64,000 nt of DNA. Source: Pegethrix bostrychoides GSE-TBD4-15B (GTDB lineage Bacteria; Cyanobacteriota; Cyanobacteriia; Elainellales; Elainellaceae). Below, in pieces: positions 56,588 to 64,000 of the stretch (positions are counted from its first letter, which is position 1; the number at the start of each line of letters is the position of its first letter). The position numbers and the translations under genes were made by a program. The stretch lies in assembly GCA_019359155.1 (NCBI GenBank), contig JAHHHV010000081.1:29548-93547 (forward strand). The letters run 5' to 3'. Below the pieces are notes generated by a model. The model saw nothing but the letters and a program-made list of their open reading frames with translations, was not told the origin of the DNA and did not search any database.

Positions 56588-58126
56588 TTAGACCGTCAGA
56601 CTCAGCGAATAATTGGTTGAGTTGCTAGTGTTGCCGTTTCTGGGCTCCACTCGAATGAAATAAGCACCTGCCTGTAAGGATTGCGTGATTTCGGTAAGGA
56701 AACCAGCGCTGGCAAAATTATCAGATGCCAAAATCTCGTTGTTGTCGATCAAACCATTGCCATTAATGTCACGAATCAACTGGATTCGGGTGCTGTCAGA
56801 TGATCCAGTAGCTTTTGCTTGCAGGGTGGCTGCGCTATTCAGCGTGAATTTGTAGAAGTCATCGGGATCGATGATGCCGACATATTCTTTGGCGGTGACT
56901 GTACCGGAAAGCACACCAAAATCGCGAGCTGTAGAGAGCGTATTGCCTGGATCAGCTGCTCCATTCCCGCCAAACGGAGTAGTAACTAGATTCAGCTCAT
57001 AAAGTGTAGATATGTCGCTATTGCCGTTGCGCGGATCAACTTTAATGAAGTAAGCACCAACTGGCAAATCTTGAGTGATATTAGTAACGAGAGAAGAGGC
57101 AAAATTATCAGAATCCAGAATCTCGTCGTTGTCGATCAAACCATTGCTATTGCTGTCGCGAATGAGTTGAATTCGAGTACTGTCAGAGGTTCCTTTAGCC
57201 ACCACCTGAACGTTTGAAATATCATTCAAGGTAAACCTGTAGATATCACTTGGGTCAATCTTACCCACATACTCTTTGGCAATAACCGTGCCAGAAACAA
57301 TGCCTAGATCACGAGCAGTCGGCAGCGTATTTCCTGGATCGGGGACCGCGCTGCCACCAAACGGAGTATTCACCAGACTGATTTGATACTGAGTAGAAGC
57401 AGTACTGCTGGAAGGTTCGACGCTAACGAAGTAGGTACCTGCGGGCAAATCTTGGGTAATGCTAGGGAGCACCGTAGTACTAAAACCGATATCGCTCGCC
57501 AAAATTTCTCCGGCATCAATCAGACCGTTGCCGTTGCCATCCCGAATTAGCTGAATTTTGGTGCTGGCCGAGGTGCCATTGATTCTGACCTGAAGATTGC
57601 CTACGTCACTGGTGCTGAACTTATAGAAATCGATTGGGTCAGTTGTGCCTACGAAGTCTGAGTTCAAGTAGGTGCCGGTGAGAGCGCCAATGTCAAGCGC
57701 TGTCGCCAGCGTGTCAGGCACAGGAGCTGGGGGAATAGGCGGGGTTGGGGGAATAGGAGCCGGGGGAATAGGAGCCGGAGTTGCAGAAGTGCCCAGCTTA
57801 TATCTCACCTCGCCCTGCAGTCGCTGCACGCCAATGTAGTAAGTTCCCGCCGCGAGCTGACCGCTAAAGGCTCTGGGCTTGGGGCCGCTCCTGAAGCTCT
57901 GAATCACGGCTCCGCTGTCGTTGCGGAGTGTCACCTTGACAGCAGCTTTGGGTTTACCTTTGACCCCGCCCAGCGTCAGCCCAAAGTCGCTGGCACCGGA
58001 CAGGTCAAATCTTGCAAAGTCCAGCTTGTCTTTTTTGCCAACAAACCCGTTGATGCGCTTGCTGCCACCCAGGGTGCCAATATTGCGAGCGCCTCTGAGG
58101 TTGTTATCTTTCTTGCTAGTTGACAT
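56588..58126 (-). CDS. Three-repeat PPC-domain protein with EF-hand-like loops
   Basis: A 512-residue protein. An N-terminal domain (about residues 10-110, GARNIGTLGGSKRING, FDLSGASDFGLTLGG) is followed by a Pro/Ile linker (about 115-135) and three near-identical units of about 120 residues. Each unit is of pre-peptidase C-terminal (PPC) type: PIDFYKFSTSDVGNLQVRI, TKIQLIRDGNGNGLIDAGEIL, then PAGTYFVSVEPSS. In all three the loop D-x-[NS]-x-N-G-L-I-D-x-x-E has the 12-residue EF-hand calcium pattern (DGNGNGLIDAGE, DSNSNGLIDNDE, DINGNGLIDNNE). There is no signal peptide or RTX end, so the export route is unclear. Likely an extracellular or surface calcium-binding protein. Confidence 0.85.
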   Translation of the reverse strand: MSTSKKDNNLRGARNIGTLGGSKRINGFVGKKDKLDFARFDLSGASDFGLTLGGVKGKPKAAVKVTLRNDSGAVIQSFRSGPKPRAFSGQLAAGTYYIGVQRLQGEVRYKLGTSATPAPIPPAPIPPTPPIPPAPVPDTLATALDIGALTGTYLNSDFVGTTDPIDFYKFSTSDVGNLQVRINGTSASTKIQLIRDGNGNGLIDAGEILASDIGFSTTVLPSITQDLPAGTYFVSVEPSSSTASTQYQISLVNTPFGGSAVPDPGNTLPTARDLGIVSGTVIAKEYVGKIDPSDIYRFTLNDISNVQVVAKGTSDSTRIQLIRDSNSNGLIDNDEILDSDNFASSLVTNITQDLPVGAYFIKVDPRNGNSDISTLYELNLVTTPFGGNGAADPGNTLSTARDFGVLSGTVTAKEYVGIIDPDDFYKFTLNSAATLQAKATGSSDSTRIQLIRDINGNGLIDNNEILASDNFASAGFLTEITQSLQAGAYFIRVEPRNGNTSNSTNYSLSLTV

Positions 58127-58392
58127 GCTGTGTTATCAGTAGATTGACGATAGGTTTACAGGGGAAAAGAGCCGGACTGGTCGCTCTGATTAGCTCTGGG
58201 AGCAGCAGTTTCGGCTTATTCTGCGTATTTTCCAGGATTCCCTCCCCGATACTAGCGATCGAGCCAACGTAGCGTCAGCTACTTCAAGATCTCTTCATAT
58301 TGCTTTTTATACAAATTTTGCTAAGAATCTGCCCCTAAGCCCAAGCCTCAATTGCGCTACCATCGAGGCTGTACTCTCCAGAATGCTGACCC

Positions 58393-59739
58393 GTGAGTGA
58401 CGCTCTCCTCGAACAGATTTTGCAGCTTGCTGCGCCCCGCACCGATGCAGCTGAGGTCTACTTTGTCTCCAGTCAAGATACGCCCATTGAGTTTGAAAAC
58501 AATCACCTCAAGTCGCTGCAAACCAAGGCAGTTAAAGGAGTCGCACTGCGCGTTATCTGCAACGGTAGGCTGGGGTTTGCCAGCTCCACCGACCTGACCC
58601 GCCTCGAAGACTTGGTAGATGCCGCCGTGCAGACCGCCCAGATTGGCAGCGAGGCTGACTTTGAGTTTGCGGCCAGAAACGAGTTTGCGGCTCAAAACAG
58701 CGCGACTGACAAGCTTGACTCGCCCCAGAAGCCTCAGAAGCTCCAGGACACACCGCTTGACACCGCAGAATTCGTCCAAATCGGCGAATATCTGATTCGG
58801 CGGGTGCATGACTACAACGCTGATATTCTAGTAGATCTTGGCTTTCATGCTGTTTTGCGCACGGTGCGGATTGCCACCAGCCAGGGTCTCTACGCCGAAC
58901 GCAGCAGCCAGACCACCAGCGCCAGCCTATCCGGCAACCTTGTGCGGGGTGAAGACTTCTTGCAGGCAGGCAGCTACGACGTAGGCCGCAACGAGGAGCC
59001 AGACTACGACTTGATCCTGAATCAGGTGCTACAAAAATATCGCTGGGCTGAGCAGTCGGCCAGCATCAGCAGCGGTTCGTTTCCAGTGCTATTCTTGCCG
59101 CGTGCCGCAGCCAGCACCATTGGGTCACTCTTTTCCTCAGTGCTCTCCGGGCAGTCAGTGGTGCAAAAGGCCTCGCCGCTGGCCGAGAAGCTGGGCGAAA
59201 CGCTGTTCGACTCGCGCCTGACGCTGTTTGAAGATCCACATTTGGGCGTGAATGCCTGCCCGTTTGACGATGAGGGTACGCCCACCCATCGCAAAGCCTA
59301 TATCGAGGCGGGGACTGTCCAGAGCTTTTACTGGGATCGACGCTGGGCAGCGCGTGCCGACAAAACCTCGACGGGCAACGGCTTTCGCGGCGGACTCTCC
59401 AAACCTAGCCCCAGTCTAGTGAATGTCTGTGTCGCGCCCGGTCAGACCTCCACCGAGGCGCTGATTGCCGGGATGAAAGAAGGCATCATTGTCGATCAGG
59501 TGCTGGGCGCTGGGCAGTCGAACATGCTGGCCGGGGAGTTTTCAGTGAATCTGGATCTGGGCTACAAAGTTGAGGACGGCAAAATCGTCGGGCGCGTCAA
59601 AAATACGATGGTGGCAGGCAGCATCTTTGAGGCGTTCCAGCATCTGGTAGATTTGGGCGACGTAGCAGAATGGGTTGGCGGCAGAGCCTATATGCCAAGT
59701 TTACTGTTTGATCAGCTTGGCGTTGCGGCTAGGGCGTGA
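58393..59739 (+). CDS. TldE/PmbA family metalloprotease-associated protein
   Basis: A 448-residue protein of the TldD/PmbA family. TldD carries the zinc protease HExxxH and TldE/PmbA is its structural partner. Here VYFVSSQDTPIEFENNHLKSL and GVALRVICNGRLGFASSTDL mark the N-domain. SFPVLFLPRAAASTIGSLF, FDDEGTPTHRKAYIE and LINLDLGYKVEDGKIVG-like text mark the C-domain. No HExxxH is seen, so it is the TldE-type subunit. The pair degrades or matures small peptides; the TldD partner is not in the window. The GTG at 58393 is chosen as start as the frame opens with the N-domain. Confidence 0.88.
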   Translation: MSDALLEQILQLAAPRTDAAEVYFVSSQDTPIEFENNHLKSLQTKAVKGVALRVICNGRLGFASSTDLTRLEDLVDAAVQTAQIGSEADFEFAARNEFAAQNSATDKLDSPQKPQKLQDTPLDTAEFVQIGEYLIRRVHDYNADILVDLGFHAVLRTVRIATSQGLYAERSSQTTSASLSGNLVRGEDFLQAGSYDVGRNEEPDYDLILNQVLQKYRWAEQSASISSGSFPVLFLPRAAASTIGSLFSSVLSGQSVVQKASPLAEKLGETLFDSRLTLFEDPHLGVNACPFDDEGTPTHRKAYIEAGTVQSFYWDRRWAARADKTSTGNGFRGGLSKPSPSLVNVCVAPGQTSTEALIAGMKEGIIVDQVLGAGQSNMLAGEFSVNLDLGYKVEDGKIVGRVKNTMVAGSIFEAFQHLVDLGDVAEWVGGRAYMPSLLFDQLGVAARA

Positions 59740-59768
59740 TCAAATCCTGAGCTGAGAACATGCTGAAA

Positions 59769-59804
59769 CCATGAGCTAATCCATGAGCTAAACCATGAGC
59801 ATCA
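59769..59804. repeat. 12-nt tandem repeat overlapping a start codon
   Basis: CCATGAGCTAAT, CCATGAGCTAAA and CCATGAGCATCA follow each other. Every copy contains ATGAGC. In the first two it is followed by TAA, and the third is the real start of the DUF3153 gene, so two start-stop mini-frames (Met-Ser-stop) precede it in the same frame. Confidence 0.9.
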
Positions 59805-60610
59805 CTCGCCTGAGCCGGAGCGTTTTAACCCTGGAGTACCTGCCCAAGCTGCGCCTACTGGCAGTGATTTCAGCCGTATGTTTGCTGCTCTGCGGCTGCG
59901 CCCGTGACGATGTTGGCATCAGCTTTCGAGATGCCAACCACGGCGCGTTGACTCAGCGAATCCGGCTCAACAGTCAGCTCAGTGGCCTCAGCCAAGCAAC
60001 AGCAGAGCTATGGATCGAGAGACTCAGCGCCCAAACGCAGCAGCTCGGCGGCAAGACGCAGCATCCGGCTGAGCGCGAATGGATCATGACCGTGCCGTTT
60101 GTCAACGCTGCAGATCTGGTGCAAAAATTTGAGCAGTTTCAGCAGCTGGTCGCTCAGCCAAATGCTGTAAAGTCAATTTCACATCCGGTTTCAAATCTAT
60201 CGATCCAGACTAGCAATTTACTGATCTGGCAGCGGCATCACCTTAGCTACGACCTTGATCTGCGCGGTTTAGGTATTGTCCCCAACGTCAAAAATACGGC
60301 CACTGTTTTGATTAGCCCGCAAGAGCTGCTAGTGATTGAATTTGGCCTGAATACGCCTTGGGGAGCCAGATTCCCGGATGATAAATTGTCTCCAGACAAC
60401 AGGCCACCAGCCGTCTATCGCAAAGGTCGAGAGCTAAGGTGGCTGCTGAAGCCGGGAGCCGCGAATCACCTAGAAGCAGTCTTCTGGTTGCCAAGCTCTG
60501 TCGGGATTGGGGGGGCGCTGATTGGGGGACTGGTGATGATTGGCATGTTTCTCAAAGCTTGGGTAGAAGCGGCGCGTTCCCTGCCGTCTAGCGCAACCGT
60601 GAAGTCTTAG
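59795..60610 (+). CDS. DUF3153 cyanobacterial lipoprotein
   Basis: A 271-residue protein of the cyanobacterial DUF3153 family. After an N-terminal signal (LLAVISAVCLLLCGCARD) the lipobox LCGC marks Cys as the lipidated residue. The mature part reads TQRIRLNSQLSGLSQATAE ... HHLSYDLDLRGLGIVPN, and a hydrophobic helix (about 225-250) lies near the C-terminus. It should be an inner-membrane lipoprotein with a second membrane contact. Function is unknown. The gene follows the TldE gene by 55 nt and carries the start-codon repeat in its leader. Confidence 0.85.
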   Translation: MSITRLSRSVLTLEYLPKLRLLAVISAVCLLLCGCARDDVGISFRDANHGALTQRIRLNSQLSGLSQATAELWIERLSAQTQQLGGKTQHPAEREWIMTVPFVNAADLVQKFEQFQQLVAQPNAVKSISHPVSNLSIQTSNLLIWQRHHLSYDLDLRGLGIVPNVKNTATVLISPQELLVIEFGLNTPWGARFPDDKLSPDNRPPAVYRKGRELRWLLKPGAANHLEAVFWLPSSVGIGGALIGGLVMIGMFLKAWVEAARSLPSSATVKS

Positions 60611-60678
60611 CGCTGTCAGTCGCTGCATAGGCCGTTGTCGCACAGGCTGTTTTTTGATATGATTAGCAGCTGATACAT

Positions 60679-60760
60679 GCGGATGTGGCGGAATTGGTAG
60701 ACGCGCTAGATTTAGGTTCTAGTTTCTCACGAAGTGAAGGTTCAAGTCCTTTCATCCGCA
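60679..60760 (+). tRNA. tRNA-Leu (anticodon UAG)
   Basis: A class II cloverleaf with acceptor GCGGATG pairing CATCCGC (60753-60759). It has D arm TGGCGGAATTGGTAGACGC, anticodon stem CTAGA/TCTAG around TTTAGGT (anticodon TAG), a short variable arm TTCTCACGAAGTGAA-like, and T loop TTCAAGT. The discriminator is A and CCA is not encoded. Confidence 0.95.
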
Positions 60761-60874
60761 TTGCCCAGAATAGGCAGGGGTTCAGACATTCGCTAGATGC
60801 TGAGTAGTCTTTGAAGCTTGCTTTGATTTGACTATTTTTCACCTAAGAAATAGGACTACTCACAGCTCTGGCTG

Positions 60875-62332
60875 CTATAGATCCGGCATCCGCTGCCAGT
60901 CGGTGGCTTGCTCGTAGGCGTAGGCTGCTTGCAACACCAGGTCTTCGCGCAGGACGCTGCCGATAATTTGTAGGCCGATGGGCAAACCCTGAGCGTCGAA
61001 TCCGCAGGGCAGGCTGAGTCCCGGCAGACCCGCTAGGTTGACCGGAATTGTCATCAGGTCGAGTAAGTACATCCCCAGCGGATCGTCCGCTTTTTCACCA
61101 GCTTTGAAGGCCGTTGTGGGCGAAGTGGGCGAAATCAGCACGTCCACATTGGCGAAGGCTTTTTCAAAGTCCTGCTTGATTAGCGTCCGCACTTTCTGCG
61201 CTTTCAGGTAGTAAGCATCGTAGTACCCGGCGGAGAGCGTGTAGGTGCCGATCATAATCCGTCGCTTCACCTCGGGGCCAAAGCCTTCGGCGCGAGTTTT
61301 GGTGTACATTTCCATCAGGTTGGCGGGCGACTGAGCGCGGAAGCCATATTTCACGCCGTCATAGCGCGCCAGATTTGCCGAAGCCTCCGAAGGGGCAATG
61401 ATGTAGTAGGCTGCAACACCGTAGCGGAACTGCGGGCAGGAGATTTCCCGAATCTCAGCTCCCAGCGCCTTAAACTGCTCGATGGCCTGCATCACCGCCT
61501 GCTCAATTTCTGGGGCAACGCCTTCGCCCAGCGTCTCTTTGATCACGCCGACGCGAAACTTTTTGGCTTTTGTACCCAGTTCTGGCTTCAGCAGGCTGGG
61601 ATAATCGGGAATTTCAACTTTTAAACTCGTTGAGTCTTTCGGATCATGTCCGGCAATTTCCTGGAGCAGAATCGCCGCATCTTCCACCGAGCGGCCAAAC
61701 GGCCCGATTTGATCCAGCGACGAGGCGAAGGCCACCAGCCCGTAGCGTGACACCAGCCCGTAGGTGGGCTTCATCCCCACCACGCCGCAGAGTGCCGCTG
61801 GCTGCCGGATCGAGCCGCCAGTATCGGAGCCAATCGACACGACGCATTCACCTGCTGCGACTGCTGCCGCCGAGCCACCCGACGAGCCGCCGGGAATTCG
61901 GGTTAAGTCCCAGGGGTTGGCGGTTGCGCCAAAGGCCGAATTTTCGGTGGAGCCGCCCATGGCAAACTCGTCCAGGTTGGTTTTGCCGACCATCACGGCT
62001 CCGGCGGCGGCAAGCTTGGCGGTGACGGTGGATTCGTAGGGCGGCACGAAGTTCTCCAGGATTTTGGAGGCGCAGGTGGTGGGGATACCTTGCGTACACA
62101 TATTGTCTTTGATGCCGATGGGGATGCCCGCCAGCAGCCCGATTTTCTCACCTGCCGCGAGTTTGGCATCCACCTGCTGCGCCTGCGCCAACGCATGATC
62201 AGCCGTCACCTGCAAAAAGCTGTGTAGCTGTGGCTCGACTGCCGCAATCCGAGCCAGCGCCTCTTGGGTGATTTCGGTGGCTGAGCGTTCTTTGGAGACA
62301 AGCTGGTTGTGCAATTCGCGGATGGATGCCAT
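60875..62332 (-). CDS. gatA: Glutamyl-tRNA(Gln) amidotransferase subunit A
   Basis: The amidase subunit of GatCAB, which converts Glu-tRNA-Gln to Gln-tRNA-Gln using ammonia from glutamine. The catalytic Ser-cisSer-Lys triad lies in [19 protein letters not shown] and [17 protein letters not shown] with the amidase signature [13 protein letters not shown]. The rest is the complete 485-residue family length. The ATG at 62332 ([16 protein letters not shown]) is preferred to an ORF start at 62539 whose leader is unlike GatA. gatB and gatC are elsewhere. gltX of this window supplies the mischarged tRNA. A small gene (62418-62633) lies 85 nt upstream on the same strand. Confidence 0.97.
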   Translation of the reverse strand: MASIRELHNQLVSKERSATEITQEALARIAAVEPQLHSFLQVTADHALAQAQQVDAKLAAGEKIGLLAGIPIGIKDNMCTQGIPTTCASKILENFVPPYESTVTAKLAAAGAVMVGKTNLDEFAMGGSTENSAFGATANPWDLTRIPGGSSGGSAAAVAAGECVVSIGSDTGGSIRQPAALCGVVGMKPTYGLVSRYGLVAFASSLDQIGPFGRSVEDAAILLQEIAGHDPKDSTSLKVEIPDYPSLLKPELGTKAKKFRVGVIKETLGEGVAPEIEQAVMQAIEQFKALGAEIREISCPQFRYGVAAYYIIAPSEASANLARYDGVKYGFRAQSPANLMEMYTKTRAEGFGPEVKRRIMIGTYTLSAGYYDAYYLKAQKVRTLIKQDFEKAFANVDVLISPTSPTTAFKAGEKADDPLGMYLLDLMTIPVNLAGLPGLSLPCGFDAQGLPIGLQIIGSVLREDLVLQAAYAYEQATDWQRMPDL

Positions 62333-62417
62333 GCGATGACCTCTGGGTGATGACTGTCTATAACAAAACAGGCTGTGACAAAACGGGCTGTAACAAAACG
62401 GGGCGCGACTAGCAATT

Positions 62418-62633
62418 TTAGCGCGATCTGGGCTTGGGTAATGGTTTGGCGGCCAAAGGCGCTGGCGGCAAATCGAAAACCACCTCAAAACGGATCTCAG
62501 GATTGGCTTGCTGCATAAACTGACAGTGACCTTCGGCATCCGCCCGCCGATGAAACCGTGCCAGAATCACCCATTGCCCGGTTGGCAACAGGCGAGCCAC
62601 CGCCCAGTATTCCAGGCGTTCTCGATACGTCAT
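62418..62633 (-). CDS. Small conserved protein of unknown function
   Basis: A 71-residue protein, [20 protein letters not shown] then [17 protein letters not shown]. It is basic, with a C-terminal Pro/Lys tail, and no domain is recognised. The ATG at 62633 is chosen because the residues before it look unlike coding sequence. It precedes gatA on the same strand. Confidence 0.6.
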   Translation of the reverse strand: MTYRERLEYWAVARLLPTGQWVILARFHRRADAEGHCQFMQQANPEIRFEVVFDLPPAPLAAKPLPKPRSR

Positions 62634-62723
62634 AATAAATCTACTCCTATGCGAATGGGAGCCAGAGCCAGCCTGTTCCTCTTCCACAAGTTCCAGGCTG
62701 GCTTTTGCTTGTTTGCCATAGCG

Positions 62724-62750
62724 TATCATACAATATGATGTGATATCATA
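62724..62750. promoter_or_regulatory. Operator-like palindromic repeat
   Basis: TATCATACAATATGAT followed by GTGATATCATA contains two overlapping inverted repeats built from ATCAT/ATGAT half-sites (ATCAT-5-ATGAT and ATGAT-5-ATCAT). It lies 39 nt before the start of a ribbon-helix-helix gene, the usual place for autoregulation. Confidence 0.6.
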
Positions 62751-62788
62751 GAACGCAGTACAGCATGACGTAGTGATATAAGTAGGGC

Positions 62789-62944
62789 ATGAGCAACAAG
62801 CGCCCTACCGATCAACTTGCGTTTTACGTCAGCCCTGAAGAGAAGCAGCAGATTCAGGCTTGGGCTGAGGCAGAAGATCGCTCGGTGTCGTATTTATTGC
62901 GGTCGATTGTGCTGAAGGCGCTGAAAGAGCGGCAGGAGAAGTAG
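62789..62944 (+). CDS. Small ribbon-helix-helix type protein
   Basis: A 51-residue protein, MSNKRPTDQLAFYVSPEEKQ then IQAWAEAEDRSVSYLLRSIV and LKALKERQEK. A short basic strand followed by two helices, with D-R-S-V-S-Y-L-L-R at the turn of the second, is the ribbon-helix-helix (CopG-like) pattern. Such proteins bind DNA as dimers. The operator-like palindrome upstream supports autoregulation. No toxin gene is adjacent, so it may be an orphan regulator or antitoxin. Confidence 0.7.
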   Translation: MSNKRPTDQLAFYVSPEEKQQIQAWAEAEDRSVSYLLRSIVLKALKERQEK

Positions 62945-63056
62945 CTATTAATCTGACCGAGCAGTCAACTAGAGATCGTCAGGAGCGCGACTGCCAGGTT
63001 ACCAAAACCCTCCTAGAGTGGAAACTAGCCCTACTTAATCCAGGAGGCCAGTTGCC

Positions 63057-63608
63057 ATGACCACCCGCGATTGCCTTCAGTCCATCTTTGCCACCTATCA
63101 AAAGCACGGCCATCGCCAGTACGGCGAAACCGTTACCGAATTGCAGCACGCTTTGCAGACCGCCACCTTCGCTCGCCAAAGAGACGAGTCCGATGCCATG
63201 GTGGCAGCAGCCCTGCTCCACGACTTTGGCCATCTGCTGCACAGCAGCGGCGAAGAGATTGCCCAGCAGGGCATCGATATGCGCCACGAAAACCTGGGAG
63301 CCAACCACCTTGCCGCTCATTTCAGCTCAGCGATCGTCGAGCCGATTCGCCTACATGTCGAGGCCAAGCGCTATCTCTGTTGGGCTGACCCGGCCTATCT
63401 AGCTGAGCTTTCAGGCGCTTCGCAGCTGAGTTTGCGCCTCCAGGGTGGCCCTATGGATGCGGCAGAAGCCGCCCAGTTCCAGCGCCATGAGTATTACAGC
63501 GCGGCGCTCCGCCTGCGGCGTTACGATGATATGGGCAAGGTTCCCGGTATGGCAACGCCCGCGCTAGAGGACTTCCGAGCCATGCTGGCAGCGCTCCTGG
63601 TGGGGTAG
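63057..63608 (+). CDS. HD-domain diiron oxygenase, PhnZ-like
   Basis: A 183-residue HD-domain protein of the phosphonate-degradation oxygenase type. Visible marks: YGETVTELQHAL (Tyr22, Glu24, His31), ALLHDFGHLLHS (His55, Asp56), DMRHENLGANHLAAHF (His77), IRLHVEAKRYLCWADP (His100, Lys104), SLRLQGGPM and LRRYDDMGKV (Asp157). The set His, His-Asp, His, His, Asp is that of the PhnZ/MIOX diiron centre, rather than a phosphohydrolase. PhnZ oxidises (1-hydroxy-2-aminoethyl)phosphonate to glycine and phosphate. No phnY hydroxylase gene is visible nearby, so the substrate may be supplied from elsewhere or differ. Confidence 0.83.
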   Translation: MTTRDCLQSIFATYQKHGHRQYGETVTELQHALQTATFARQRDESDAMVAAALLHDFGHLLHSSGEEIAQQGIDMRHENLGANHLAAHFSSAIVEPIRLHVEAKRYLCWADPAYLAELSGASQLSLRLQGGPMDAAEAAQFQRHEYYSAALRLRRYDDMGKVPGMATPALEDFRAMLAALLVG

Positions 63609-63623
63609 CGATCGCGCTGAACG

Positions 63624-63876
63624 TTCGGAGAACGCAACTTTCAGCATACCGATCTGCGCGGCAACGTCACCAGCAGCATTAGCCAATTGCCCGACGAGCC
63701 AGCCACAGCCAACCAACCCAGCCTCAAAGATCTGCTCATCCCAACTCCAGCAGCAACTTCAGGCTCTCGCCACTGCCAAATAAGCCACAGAACCCGCCCA
63801 AAAAGAAAGCATCGCTCGCCAAGCCAGAAAAATATTTAAAGCAACGCTCAAAAGCCTGCCCGACACCGCCAAAATC
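63624..63876 (+). pseudogene. Decayed gene fragment, pentapeptide/helical-repeat protein type
   Basis: Two frames together encode a protein-like text: first FGERNFQHTDLRGNVTSS and ISQLPDEPATANQPSLKDLL, then after a +1 shift QLQQQLQALATAK, a TAA stop and ESIARQARKIFKATLKSLPD. The pattern is reminiscent of the C-terminus of proteins carrying a GxxNxxxxxxDxPxxxQPS-type linker that is common in cyanobacteria. A frameshift plus an internal stop show decay. The 3' end coincides with the predicted end of an insertion sequence. Confidence 0.62.
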
Positions 63877-63881
63877 CAGGG

Positions 63882-64000
63882 TTATTTCATTCTAAATAAT
63901 AACTTGAGTGTGCTCAGACCAAAGCCAGCGAGCCGTTGAGCTTGAGCCATATTCTCAAAACCATTGTGGCGATACAAATTCAGGGCAAAATTGCGCGCTA
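63882..64000 (-). CDS. C-terminal end of an insertion-sequence transposase (partial)
   Basis: On the minus strand the last 38 codons of a reading frame run in from the right edge: ARNFALNLYRHNGFENMAQ then RLAGFGLSTLKLLFRMK and stop. The pattern, an aromatic/hydrophobic ALNLYRHNG tail, is typical of IS4/ISAs1-type transposase ends. A CAGGG motif 5 nt beyond the stop (63877) may mark the element's terminal inverted repeat. The rest lies outside the window. Confidence 0.6.
   Translation of the reverse strand, partial: ARNFALNLYRHNGFENMAQAQRLAGFGLSTLKLLFRMK

Noticed and set aside
60800..60861. 9-bp inverted repeat TGAGTAGTC/GACTACTCA after tRNA-Leu
   Set aside because: The 44-nt loop and lack of a U-tract make a terminator call too weak.
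62333..62539. Upstream start of GatA
   Set aside because: The family begins with MASIRELH at 62332, and the extra residues have no family match.

Overview
The window reads as chromosomal DNA of a cyanobacterium, probably a filamentous Leptolyngbya-like lineage, at roughly 55% G+C by eye. The evidence is a set of families that are largely cyanobacterial (a DUF3038 gene next to a DUF4335 gene, a DUF3153 lipoprotein, a DUF2256 zinc protein, a Psb32-like TPM protein, a PATAN/PatA-type response regulator), a pix/pil-type phototaxis operon, and gatA of the GatCAB route. The HIP1 octamer GCGATCGC is present but scarce. Species cannot be fixed from the sequence alone.

Layout. 0-10 kb: housekeeping genes: purQ (cut by the left edge), a zinc-ribbon PP2C phosphatase, a membrane-anchored beta-lactamase-like serine hydrolase, a TrmJ/SpoU RNA methyltransferase, DUF2256, an isoaspartyl peptidase/asparaginase, gltX, a secreted protein and tRNA-Val(UAC). 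10.7-22.4 kb: a minus-strand exopolysaccharide operon (GT39-type membrane glycosyltransferase, methyltransferase, Wzx flippase, two GT4 transferases, Wzy/O-antigen-ligase polymerase, epimerase, WecG/TagA GT26 transferase, Tat-exported GH10 glycosidase). A wrecked paralogue of the operon's first gene lies at its distal end. 23-38 kb: a beta-helix/RTX protein, an ABC1/UbiB kinase, a repeat protein, Psb32-like, DUF3038-DUF4335, glcD, a CBS-histidine kinase, an AAA protein, a second RTX protein and a secreted helical protein. 38.6-48.3 kb: a six-gene minus-strand taxis operon (PATAN-REC, REC, CheW, MCP with Cache/HAMP/GAF, CheA-REC hybrid, second CheW) with a palindromic repeat inserted between the MCP and CheA genes. 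49.0-52.3 kb: carB. 52.5-56.4 kb: an AT-richer, probably acquired type I modification locus. Its HSDR_N/HsdM gene is split by a frameshift, its HsdS frame has no visible start codon, and it is followed by a two-gene toxin-antitoxin-like pair. No helicase-type hsdR is visible. 56.6-63.6 kb: a three-repeat PPC protein with EF-hand loops, a TldE/PmbA protein, a DUF3153 lipoprotein, tRNA-Leu(UAG), gatA, a small ribbon-helix-helix protein with an operator-like palindrome, and a PhnZ-like HD oxygenase. The right edge holds a decayed gene and the C-terminal end of an insertion-sequence transposase.

How the genes work together. The polysaccharide operon contains the main steps of Wzx/Wzy-dependent export: nucleotide-sugar epimerisation, glycosyl transfer, flipping and polymerisation, plus a periplasmic glycosidase that may trim the product. 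The taxis operon carries a full phosphorelay (receptor, adaptors, kinase, two regulators) of the type that steers type IV pili. gltX and gatA are both parts of the indirect Gln-tRNA pathway of cyanobacteria.

A recurring trait of the whole window is short perfect or near-perfect tandem duplication with units of 10-16 nt, in intergenic DNA and inside reading frames, at more than ten places. No CRISPR array, rRNA or complete mobile element was seen. The most notable items are the decaying type I modification locus, the internally deleted glycosyltransferase paralogue, the PPC/EF-hand protein, the receptor whose bilin-type GAF domain lacks the chromophore cysteine, and the tandem-repeat habit.
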